22,552 nt of DNA from a virus: positions 1 through 22,552 of IMG/VR virus record IMGVR_UViG_3300022868_000869; one strand, written 5' to 3'. Shown in pieces: positions 14,817-20,527 of the stretch (its first letter is position 1; each line of letters starts with the position of its first letter). The notes under the pieces are model-generated. The model saw only the letters and a program-made list of their open reading frames with translations. It had not been told where the DNA came from and searched no databases. Made by a program: the position numbers and the translations under genes.

Positions 14817-15220
14817 TTTACACTCCAGGGGTTTGGGATTTGCTGCATGTAGGCCACGTATCTTTCCTACAGCGCGCGAGATCACTCGGTACGATGTTGA
14901 TTGTGGGAGTACCCACTGACAACACAGTGAGGGAAGACAAAGGAGAGCCTCCGATCATCCCTTGTGAAGACAGAGTAAAGATGCTTCGTGCTTTGTGCTA
15001 CGTAGATCATGCTTTACCATACTCAACTCTGGATTTTCTTAATCACTTGAACCTATTTCAACCTTCCATTCTTGCCATAGGCCAAACCTGGGGGAAGGAG
15101 ACAAGACACAAGCTAGCGGAGCAATGGGCAGAAAGGCATGGGTGTAAAATCGTCATACTGCCTTACACCCAAAAAGAATCCACTACCAAGATCAAGGAGC
15201 GAATCCGTGAAAGAATCTGA
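14726..15220 (+). CDS. Cytidylyltransferase-like nucleotidyltransferase (TagD/RfaE C-terminal type)
   Basis: The 164-residue protein has the HxGH motif (HVGH, 41-44) within VYTPGVWDLLHVGHVSFL, then VGVPTDN and a C-terminal STTKIKERI, matching the HxGH and ISTTxI-type motifs of glycerol-3-phosphate, phosphoethanolamine and ADP-heptose transferases. It would join CTP or ATP to a small phosphorylated alcohol or sugar. ATG 14726 is preceded by AGGAG at 6 bases and is well supported, though it creates a 91-base overlap with the methyltransferase and about 28 residues before the usual fold start; no other ATG/GTG/TTG is available near the fold. Its stop overlaps the radical SAM start. The exact substrate cannot be read from the sequence. 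Confidence 0.8.
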   Translation: MSISALWKRSTAWASRNKKGPENPPIQRIIVYTPGVWDLLHVGHVSFLQRARSLGTMLIVGVPTDNTVREDKGEPPIIPCEDRVKMLRALCYVDHALPYSTLDFLNHLNLFQPSILAIGQTWGKETRHKLAEQWAERHGCKIVILPYTQKESTTKIKERIRERI

Positions 15221-16154
15221 AGCTATCTCAAGGATGATTCCTCCAGGACAACATCGACCAAAGAAGTGGAGGGGAGGGGTAATACAAATCTGGCTGACTC
15301 GTGCTTGTGATAAGGCGTGTTTTGGATGTACACAAGCCAGTAACCTAAAAGGCCCTTGCGATTTTATTTCCAAGGAACAATTTGAGAAGGCTTGTATCAG
15401 CCTAGCAGATTATCCAGGCGTGGTTGGAGTCTTCGGTGGCAATCCTGCCATGCACCCTCAGTTCGCTGAAATATGCACAATACTTGCAGACCATATTCCC
15501 TTTGAACAACGGGGGCTTTGGTGTAACAATCCTCTAGGAAAAGGCGCAGCGATGCGCCAGACGTTTAATCCGGCTGTTTCCAATCTTAACGTACACTTAG
15601 ACAAAACAGCCTATAGTGATTTTAAGTCTAGTTGGCCTGAGTGTAATCCCTTCGGAATCAAAGATGATAGCCGCCACAGTCCTCCCTACGTCGCAATGCA
15701 GGATATTATTTCAGATGAGGAAGAAATGTGGGAGTTGATTTCCAACTGCGATATCAACCAGCATTGGTCTGCTATGATTTGTGTCTTTCGGGGAGAACTT
15801 CGAGCGTTCTTCTGCGAGATAGCCGGATCACTAGCAATGCTGCACCAAGGCAATCCAAACCATCCAGACCTGGGATTCATTGTCACACCTGATTGGTGGA
15901 AGCAACCAATAGAATCCTTTGCTCAACAAATCAAACAGTATTGCCCCGCTTGCGGTGTGCCTCTGAGGGGATACGGAGAGCTAGCACAAAACCCAAATGG
16001 TGTTGATCAAGTAAGCCCCACACACGCCCCCATCTATCATCCCAAAGACCAACACAGGAAAGTGCAAATTGTTACAGACAGAAGCCAACTTGGCAATCAA
16101 CAACTAAACATGATGACTGATTACTTAGGCAACGCAAAAAGGAGCTGTCCATGA
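15207..16154 (+). CDS. Radical SAM enzyme 1, with extra cysteine cluster
   Basis: GTG 15207 is preceded by AAGGAGCGAATCC, an excellent site; the earlier in-frame start only re-reads the cytidylyltransferase. The 315-residue protein has CX3CX2C at Cys34, Cys38 and Cys41 for the 4Fe-4S cluster that cleaves SAM. The usual GGEP motif is GGNPAMHP (77-84), so the acidic residue is replaced by Asn. A second set of cysteines follows: Cys181, Cys192, Cys203, Cys246 and Cys249 (CPAC), suggesting an auxiliary cluster of SPASM or twitch type. ELRAFFCEIAG (197-207) and WWKQPIESF are other clear features. The substrate is unknown; peptide or sugar modification are both possible. It ends in an ATGA overlap. 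Confidence 0.85.
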   Translation: MKESEAISRMIPPGQHRPKKWRGGVIQIWLTRACDKACFGCTQASNLKGPCDFISKEQFEKACISLADYPGVVGVFGGNPAMHPQFAEICTILADHIPFEQRGLWCNNPLGKGAAMRQTFNPAVSNLNVHLDKTAYSDFKSSWPECNPFGIKDDSRHSPPYVAMQDIISDEEEMWELISNCDINQHWSAMICVFRGELRAFFCEIAGSLAMLHQGNPNHPDLGFIVTPDWWKQPIESFAQQIKQYCPACGVPLRGYGELAQNPNGVDQVSPTHAPIYHPKDQHRKVQIVTDRSQLGNQQLNMMTDYLGNAKRSCP

Positions 16155-16909
16155 TCTATCAACCTGAGTGGCCTGGAGCCAAAAACGACCCACTGCCCGT
16201 TGGTCTCTGTGAGGAGTTCATCAAACTCTTCAAGACAGAAGACCAACGCCCCAATGGGCAAGACGTATACGAGGAGATTTTCGCCTCAGCATATATGTTT
16301 CCTCTTCAACGTAGAGAGGAGATGGCCTATATGATGCAGACAGCCCGAGGCATTCAACCCAAGGTTGTTTGCGAAATAGGGGCGGACAAGGGCGGAGGCT
16401 TGTATCATTGGTGCAAAAGTGTTCCCTCCGTAGAACGGGTGATAGGTTGCGAGATTCGGGGTACCCCCTACGCAGCTTATTTTGAAGAAGCCTTCCCTGA
16501 CATAGACTTCCTCTGGATACCCAATAGTTCCTACGATCAAAACGTCGTGGACTTTGTTCGGGATTGGCTAGCCCAAGACAAAATCGATTGTCTGTTTATT
16601 GACGGCGACAAGAGTTATTTTGATCTGGACTTTTGGCAATACTACCCATACATCAATCCCCAAGGTATTGCATTCTTCCATGATATCCAAGATCGGCCAC
16701 CCAGGGTAAGCTATGATGCGGTTTGTGCCCGAGGATTTGTTCATCGAGAATACATCAATCTAGAAGACAGCAAAAGAGCCATAGAAAATAAGAAACGAGG
16801 AAAGCCAGCAGCCAATGCACATGAGGCATGGCTACGTTATTGGAAAGGACGTTCAGCGGGAGTTGGCACAATCCTGCTGGATGGCAATACCCAGGAGGCA
16901 CCCAAATGA
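16151..16909 (+). CDS. Class I methyltransferase (second, Methyltransf_24/CmcI-like)
   Basis: Starting in the ATGA overlap, this 252-residue protein has KVVCEIGADKGGGLYHW (71-87) as motif I and VIGCEIRG with the ribose-binding acid, then IDCLFIDGDKSYFDLDFWQY (145-164), a metal/acceptor motif with Asp151 and Asp153, and IAFFHDI (173-179). This layout matches the Methyltransf_24 and cephalosporin-hydroxylase-like (CmcI) group, several of which methylate sugar hydroxyls, such as in rhamnosyl O-methyltransferases. It is soluble. The final 30 residues are basic and may hold an extension. It overlaps the next gene by 4 bases. Confidence 0.75.
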   Translation: MIYQPEWPGAKNDPLPVGLCEEFIKLFKTEDQRPNGQDVYEEIFASAYMFPLQRREEMAYMMQTARGIQPKVVCEIGADKGGGLYHWCKSVPSVERVIGCEIRGTPYAAYFEEAFPDIDFLWIPNSSYDQNVVDFVRDWLAQDKIDCLFIDGDKSYFDLDFWQYYPYINPQGIAFFHDIQDRPPRVSYDAVCARGFVHREYINLEDSKRAIENKKRGKPAANAHEAWLRYWKGRSAGVGTILLDGNTQEAPK

Positions 16910-17640
16910 CCCAATCGTTCTTCCACGTAGAAATGGAAATCAATACTAATTGTGACTGCTCTTGTTTTGGTTGCGATAGATTTCTGGATGCAGCACCAAC
17001 AACCCCAATGACAGTGGAGCAAGTACAACAATTTGTTCGAGAAGCAATAGACCAACAGTGGCATTGGAAACGCATCCATGTCCTCGGTGGGGAGCCCACA
17101 CTTCATAAGCAATTCCGAGACATTGTCAGGTTACTAATTGACTACCGCAAATTGTACCCTGGGCAGCTCACCGTAATCAGTAACGGATTAGGAAACCTCT
17201 CCAACCATCAATCATGGCTTGAAGATAACGGGGTAAGAATTGCTGTCGAAGCCAAGTCCAAAACCAAAACCCCAGAGTGGTTTTGTAATACTCGACAAGC
17301 CCCAATTGATGAGGGGATTCTGCAATTGCCTCCATGTAGTATCTATGGGGCTGAGGCTTGTGGAATAGGCTTCACAAAACACGGATATTTTCTCTGTGGT
17401 GCTGGGGCGTCTATCGCAAGAGTCACAGGACAAGATATTGGGACCAAGCGGTTGCAAGATTTAAGCCACGAGTCGATGCTTCAACAGGCCAAAACTCTTT
17501 GCCATTTGTGTGGGCATTACAGCGGGCCAGAGAGGCAACGCAAACTCATAGCCAACACCGGGGACGTGGCAGGCCCCTATTGGGCCAACAAACTCAGAGA
17601 TTGGAAACCCTCCCATATGAGCCTTTACGGAGTGGACTAA
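16906..17640 (+). CDS. Radical SAM enzyme 2, SPASM/twitch-like
   Basis: ATG 16906 is preceded by AGGAGG at 7 bases and overlaps the previous stop; an upstream in-frame start is a shadow. The 244-residue protein has CX3CX2C at Cys16, Cys20 and Cys23, with an additional Cys18 between them, and a classic GGEPTLH (61-67). C-terminal cysteines are Cys144, Cys152, Cys164 (C..G.....HGYFLCG) and Cys199/Cys202 (CHLC), a spacing like the auxiliary cluster region of SPASM or twitch proteins. It is shorter than most SPASM enzymes (350-450). It differs from radical SAM 1 in sequence, so the two are probably distinct enzymes and not a recent duplication. Confidence 0.85.
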   Translation: MTQSFFHVEMEINTNCDCSCFGCDRFLDAAPTTPMTVEQVQQFVREAIDQQWHWKRIHVLGGEPTLHKQFRDIVRLLIDYRKLYPGQLTVISNGLGNLSNHQSWLEDNGVRIAVEAKSKTKTPEWFCNTRQAPIDEGILQLPPCSIYGAEACGIGFTKHGYFLCGAGASIARVTGQDIGTKRLQDLSHESMLQQAKTLCHLCGHYSGPERQRKLIANTGDVAGPYWANKLRDWKPSHMSLYGVD

Positions 17641-17642
17641 AA

Positions 17643-18236
17643 ATGATTTCTTACAAATGGATTGGTAATCTATTCCCCGCGCCTGGATACTTCATTGAAG
17701 CAGGAGCACACGACGGTATAGGAGACTCCCAAACCTACGCGCTAGAACAACAAGGGTGGGATGGGATTTGCGTTGAACCTTCTTCCGCCTTTAGGGGATT
17801 GAAAAGAAGCAGAAAATGTAAAGTTGATTCTCGTTGCCTTTGGAGTGTTGATGGAGATACGATAGACTTCCGAGAAGTGAGAGGCAACGGGGTAGAGTTG
17901 TCAGGAATTGCTAACCAATTCTACGATGCCCACGATAGAACAGACAGTGATATTGTTTCCAAGCAAACAATAACGCTCCCAACTCTGCTATTGGAACACA
18001 ACGCCCCAAAAATAATTGAGTGGCTCTCTTTAGACACTGAGGGTTCTGAGTTTGCTATCCTCTCGGCGCATGATTTTGACCGATTCCAATTCCAAGCAAT
18101 CACAGTGGAGCATAACCAAGTGGTTACACAAAGAAACAAAATCAGGCAACTCCTTTTCTCTAAGGGGTATGTACTCGGACACGCGCAAGAGATTGAAGAT
18201 TGGTACGTGAAGGACACATTAGGGAGAAAACTATGA
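17643..18236 (+). CDS. FkbM-family methyltransferase
   Basis: The start is ATG 17643, two bases after the previous stop, with GGAG 10 bases before it. The 197-residue protein shows the FkbM plan: YFIEAGAHDGIGDSQTYAL (16-34), then GICVEPSSAF (41-50) with the acidic residue for SAM, and IEWLSLDTEGSEFAIL (125-140), the 'lKiDvEG.E' signature with Asp131, Glu133 and Gly134. FkbM enzymes usually O-methylate sugars or small molecules and are common next to glycan genes. The end overlaps the next gene by 4 bases (ATGA). The substrate is unknown. Confidence 0.85.
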   Translation: MISYKWIGNLFPAPGYFIEAGAHDGIGDSQTYALEQQGWDGICVEPSSAFRGLKRSRKCKVDSRCLWSVDGDTIDFREVRGNGVELSGIANQFYDAHDRTDSDIVSKQTITLPTLLLEHNAPKIIEWLSLDTEGSEFAILSAHDFDRFQFQAITVEHNQVVTQRNKIRQLLFSKGYVLGHAQEIEDWYVKDTLGRKL

Positions 18237-18961
18237 GAGCCATTCTTGTCTCTGTTGATTATGCAGATTTGTTGGCCATAACCCTCTCGTATAATCGCCA
18301 TCACTTTGGCGAAGTCATGGTAGTAACCTCTCATGCAGATAAAGACTCACAACAAGTTGCCCGAAACAACAACGCGCAAGTATACACCACCAATACGTTC
18401 TTCGACCGAGGGGCAATGTTCAACAAGTGGGCAGCCCTAGAGGAAGCGTTAGACAAATATGGTAGGCATGGGTTGATGTGTATTATGGACGCCGATGTTC
18501 TTTGGCCAAAAATAATCCCCGAAACCAATTACCTCCCAGGCTATCTCTACGGGCCTTTGAGGCGCATGAATAAAGACGTTCATTCCCCTGTTCCCGGGGA
18601 AGTAGATTGGCAGAGGTATCGACTGCACGGGAATCAAACCGAGTGGGCAGGCTACACTCAGATATTCCATGCAAAGGATGATTGTCTTGGCCATCCTCCA
18701 TGGCACGAAACCAACTGGACTCATGCAGGAGGGGCAGACAGTTTCTTCCAGCGGAAGTGGGATGCCCAACACAAAATCAGAACCTCTTGGAATGTCCTCC
18801 ACCTAGGATTGGCTGGACGTAATTGGTGTGGCAGAATTACACCCTACAGAGACAAGACAATTCCAGACAGCCAACAGGAGAGGGCAAGACACTTGAGGAA
18901 ATTGATCGACAATCGGAGACGTACCCAAACGTTTGAAGCCGAGAAGCTGCTGCCAGAATAA
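18233..18961 (+). CDS. Glycosyltransferase-like protein, DxD type, last gene of the cassette
   Basis: ATG 18233 has AGGGAG 6 bases ahead and overlaps the FkbM stop. The 242-residue protein begins with a Rossmann-like strand (MRAILVSVDYADLLAITL) and has VMVVTSHADKDS, GAMFNKWAALEEAL, then MCIMDADVLWP (82-92), whose Asp86-x-Asp88 is the metal and nucleotide-sugar motif of GT-A enzymes. The C-terminal VLHLGLAGRNWCGR with a conserved-looking His is in the place where GT-A enzymes have their second metal ligand. The last 35 residues are charged. There is no membrane segment. A terminator follows 11 bases after the stop, so this is the final gene of the transcription unit. Confidence 0.75.
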   Translation: MRAILVSVDYADLLAITLSYNRHHFGEVMVVTSHADKDSQQVARNNNAQVYTTNTFFDRGAMFNKWAALEEALDKYGRHGLMCIMDADVLWPKIIPETNYLPGYLYGPLRRMNKDVHSPVPGEVDWQRYRLHGNQTEWAGYTQIFHAKDDCLGHPPWHETNWTHAGGADSFFQRKWDAQHKIRTSWNVLHLGLAGRNWCGRITPYRDKTIPDSQQERARHLRKLIDNRRRTQTFEAEKLLPE

Positions 18962-18971
18962 TTGATCTCTT

Positions 18972-19033
18972 CCGTGGCCCCCTCCCCCTCGCAGGTTTTC
19001 GCTCCAGCCTGTGAGATGGGGGCCACGGTTTTT
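18972..19033 (+). terminator. Strong intrinsic terminator of the late + strand unit
   Basis: CCGTGGCCCCC (18972-18982) pairs perfectly with GGGGGCCACGG (19018-19028); within the loop CTCGCAGG pairs with CCTGTGAG to extend the stem. Five T follow at 19029-19033. The - strand side has no T run, so it acts only on + strand transcription. Confidence 0.93.
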
Positions 19034-19093
19034 GTCTCCCCAATCTTGCATCTAGTCCCCCTAAGCCTCTCGGGAGAATCCTAGGGTAGTTTG

Positions 19094-19253
19094 CCCTAGA
19101 TAGCATCGAAGGCCCATAGAGGGGCCTTCTCAGCCCGATATGGCCCTAATCTAGGCTATTCCTCCCATCTAGCTTGCCTCCCTGCTTACCTAGCCCCGGC
19201 CGTAGCCCCTAGTCTTACCCTAGATAGCCCCACACAAGGCCGTAAAGGGGCCT
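19094..19253. repeat. Duplicated hairpin module (two copies)
   Basis: The first copy (19094-19127) is CCCTAGATAGC, four bases, AAGGCC, six bases, GGGGCCT. The second (19218-19253) is CCCTAGATAGC, seven bases, AAGGCC, five bases, GGGGCCT. The 11-base leader is identical, and each copy can fold with GGCC opposite GGCC. The copies lie 124 bases apart. Confidence 0.8.
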
Positions 19254-19292
19254 ACAGAAGCACGCAAGGCAGCCAGGGGAACATTACACCCC

Positions 19293-19310
19293 AAGCCTCT
19301 CCAGAGGCTT
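19293..19310. repeat. Perfect 8-base inverted repeat
   Basis: AAGCCTCT and AGAGGCTT are separated by two bases; in RNA the innermost pairs would open to give a workable loop. No T run follows it on either strand, so it is not a usual terminator. AAGCCTCTC also occurs once earlier at about 19062. Confidence 0.7.
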
Positions 19311-19355
19311 AGAGAGGGGCAAAACAGGAGATTTTGGGGATGGATATTAGCGCAT

Positions 19356-19394
19356 AAAAATACCCCCTACCAGCATTGCTGCCAATAGGGGGTA
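19356..19394 (-). terminator. Intrinsic terminator of the - strand operon
   Basis: On the - strand TACCCCCTA (19394-19386) pairs with TAGGGGGTA (19369-19361); CAGC and GCTG inside form an inner stem. Five T follow (19360-19356). It lies 27 bases after the last - strand gene. The + strand reading has no T run. Confidence 0.9.
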
Positions 19395-19420
19395 ATGTGT
19401 AGCTAAAGAGTAGCTTGAGG

Positions 19421-19600
19421 CTAGCCTCCTCGATTTGCTCTAGGTTTGGTGGTTGCGTGAGGGACAGCTCCATTGCGTGCGCGTAGGCTACGCTTGTTGC
19501 TCACCCGATGGGGCTTTGGTTCTGTTGCTTTTGGCTGCATCCAAACGTGATCATAAGGCAAAACCATTCCGGCCACTGTGATATTCTTGTCCTGCGCCAT
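19421..19600 (-). CDS. Small basic protein, 59 residues, unknown
   Basis: It starts at ATG 19600 with AAGGA about 8 bases ahead, and the ATG shares one base with the TAA of the preceding gene (TAATG), which indicates coupled translation. The product is basic in its second half (HRVSNKRSLRARNG) and ends TTKPRANRGG; the first half is mildly hydrophobic (ITVAGMVLPYDHVWM). No domain is recognised. The stop codon lies within a perfect 12-base palindrome GAGGCTAGCCTC (19417-19428), and the operon terminator follows. A nucleic-acid-binding role is possible given the charge but not shown. Confidence 0.6.
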   Translation of the reverse strand: MAQDKNITVAGMVLPYDHVWMQPKATEPKPHRVSNKRSLRARNGAVPHATTKPRANRGG

Positions 19601-19770
19601 TACACTTTTCCTTGGAATATTTGGGTTTGGTTATTGCTTCGGTCTCGTCTTCGTCTGTTGATCCTTTCTTCTCTATCGAGAATATCAAGCATTATTTCAC
19701 GAGGGTCTGGTAGTCCTTTGGCTTTTGCGTAGGCTACCATCTCAGAAATCGTTGGGGCAGGTGCTTCCAT
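19600..19770 (-). CDS. Small charged helical protein, 56 residues, unknown
   Basis: The start is ATG 19770, behind AAAGGAG, the strongest site in this operon segment. The protein begins MEAPAPTISEMVAYAKAKGL, continues with PREIMLDILDREERINRRRR and ends IFQGKV. It looks helical with an acidic middle and an Arg cluster at 39-42. Its start lies 29 bases inside the DUF4314-like gene in another frame, and its TAA overlaps the next ATG. No family is recognised. The ribosome site and overlaps on both sides make it very likely to be translated. Confidence 0.65.
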   Translation of the reverse strand: MEAPAPTISEMVAYAKAKGLPDPREIMLDILDREERINRRRRDRSNNQTQIFQGKV

Positions 19771-19996
19771 GATTCTCCTTTCGGTTTTCTACTAAAACAA
19801 TATCAGGAGGACTAACCAAGGTATAGGACTTTGCGGGGCAACTGTCCCAACAAACATCTAACACCTTCCAGTGACTGTCACCTAATCCGTAGCCATCAAC
19901 AGCTATGACGGTTCCTTCTTCCCCAACCATGAGTGGGTCAGGATCGTTGAACACTGCCATTAGTTTAACACGGTCCCCAGCTTGTACAGTCTGCAT
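19742..19996 (-). CDS. DUF4314-like SH3-fold small protein
   Basis: The 84-residue protein has GDRVKLMAVFNDPDPLMVGE followed by GTVIAVDGYG and then VLDVCWDS and SPPDIVLV. This is the pattern of DUF4314: 'G.rV.L..m..dp.pi..G..GtV..vd..g.i.v.WD..', a small SH3-like beta barrel found in phages and mobile elements with no known function. Start ATG 19996 has GAGGA about 9 bases ahead and lies 11 bases after the previous stop. The last ~14 residues (ENRKENHGSTCPNDF) extend beyond the fold and overlap the next small gene. Confidence 0.75.
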   Translation of the reverse strand: MQTVQAGDRVKLMAVFNDPDPLMVGEEGTVIAVDGYGLGDSHWKVLDVCWDSCPAKSYTLVSPPDIVLVENRKENHGSTCPNDF

Positions 19997-20007
19997 GAAT
20001 CCATTCC

Positions 20008-20157
20008 TCAGGCTAGATCGGTTTTTCTTGCGTGAAACAAACTAGATTTGGGATACTCGCAGGAAGGGAGAGGTTGAAACCCACACCGGATACAGGCTGA
20101 CTCTTTCCCCTTATCCTCTTGTTGTCTTCCGCAAGCTGGGCATTTAATCTTAGCCAC
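20008..20157 (-). CDS. Small zinc-ribbon protein, 49 residues
   Basis: Two starts are possible: GTG 20157, which has AGGAG at the proper distance, and ATG 20172 five codons earlier, which has no good site. I prefer the GTG. The protein reads AKIKCPACGRQQEDKG and then ACIRCGFQPL, so two CxxC pairs (Cys6, Cys9, Cys22, Cys25) 12 residues apart form a typical zinc ribbon; a further Cys33 follows. It overlaps the end of the preceding gene by 8 bases. Its role is unknown; similar phage ribbons bind nucleic acids or proteins. Confidence 0.65.
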   Translation of the reverse strand: MAKIKCPACGRQQEDKGKESACIRCGFQPLPSCEYPKSSLFHARKTDLA

Positions 20158-20389
20158 TTCGTTTCTCCTCATGCTTGAGTTGGTTATCCTCTCCCACCTT
20201 GACCGCCCGTAGTACCGTTATGAGCCGAAACCCATCCCCGTATATTGCTGGCCGCCAAATAAAACAATAGCCCAATCGCCCCGCAACTGCCGTTCGGATT
20301 ATTTGCGTATCAGTGGCTGCTTCGACCCGCTGGAGGAATCGTTTGCGGCCGTGCTTAGTGAGTCGGTAGTTCGTTCCGTTGATTGTCAT
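20150..20389 (-). CDS. Small basic alpha/beta protein, 79 residues, unknown
   Basis: The start is ATG 20389 because AAGGAG lies about 7 bases ahead; a frame open to 20464 runs through another small gene and is not favoured. The protein begins MTINGTNYRLTKHGRKRFLQ, a beginning like '.LT.HG..RFleR' seen in small toxin-like or DUF4258-like proteins, then has CFIWRPAIYGDGFRLITVL, two strands. The fold could be RelE/BrnT-like, but no catalytic set is evident and no antitoxin partner is next to it. The C-terminus KHEEKRSG is charged. I would leave it as a hypothetical protein. Confidence 0.6.
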   Translation of the reverse strand: MTINGTNYRLTKHGRKRFLQRVEAATDTQIIRTAVAGRLGYCFIWRPAIYGDGFRLITVLRAVKVGEDNQLKHEEKRSG

Positions 20390-20427
20390 GCAATTTCTCC
20401 TTAACATCCCACTTGAAGAGGTTTCCT

Positions 20428-20514
20428 TTACGGTTGAACGCTGACCTGCCACAACAAAGCACAAATCAGGGCTACCAGGATAATGATGGTCCAGTCGAGT
20501 AGCAATTTCTTCAT
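20428..20514 (-). CDS. 28-residue single-span membrane peptide
   Basis: ATG 20514 has AAAGGAG with ideal spacing and lies just after the helicase stop at 20528, the ribosome site overlapping that stop region. The peptide MKKLLLDWTIIILVALICAL continues LWQVSVQP and ends in TAA. A Lys-Lys start and 18-20 hydrophobic residues form one membrane helix or a signal-like segment. Small phage membrane peptides of this size can be holin-like or act in superinfection exclusion. Function is not known. Confidence 0.55.
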   Translation of the reverse strand: MKKLLLDWTIIILVALICALLWQVSVQP

Positions 20515-20527
20515 CGGTTCTCCTTTG

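Larger units (their letters stand above)
19034..19355. other. Intergenic region between the two facing terminators
   Basis: No open frame with a ribosome site is visible on either strand in these ~320 bases. The sequence is rich in CTAG (CCCTAG, TCTAGG, CCTAGG) and in short inverted repeats, including CTAGGG/CCCTAG at 19081-19099, a duplicated hairpin module and a perfect 8-base stem. No promoter pair is convincing. It may encode a structured RNA or simply be a boundary between convergent units. Confidence 0.6.

Noticed and set aside
15138-15206. Longer N-terminus of radical SAM 1
   Set aside because: These 23 codons re-read the cytidylyltransferase end; GTG 15207 has an ideal ribosome site.
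17358-17642. Longer N-terminus of the FkbM protein
   Set aside because: This segment re-reads radical SAM 2 and the FkbM fold starts normally at ATG 17643.
19508-19732. A 74-codon + strand frame in the small-gene region
   Set aside because: It is antisense to two - strand genes that have ribosome sites and a TAATG overlap, and it has none itself.
20150-20389. Toxin-antitoxin pair
   Set aside because: The 79-residue protein is only vaguely toxin-like, no catalytic residues can be assigned, and its neighbours are not antitoxin-like.
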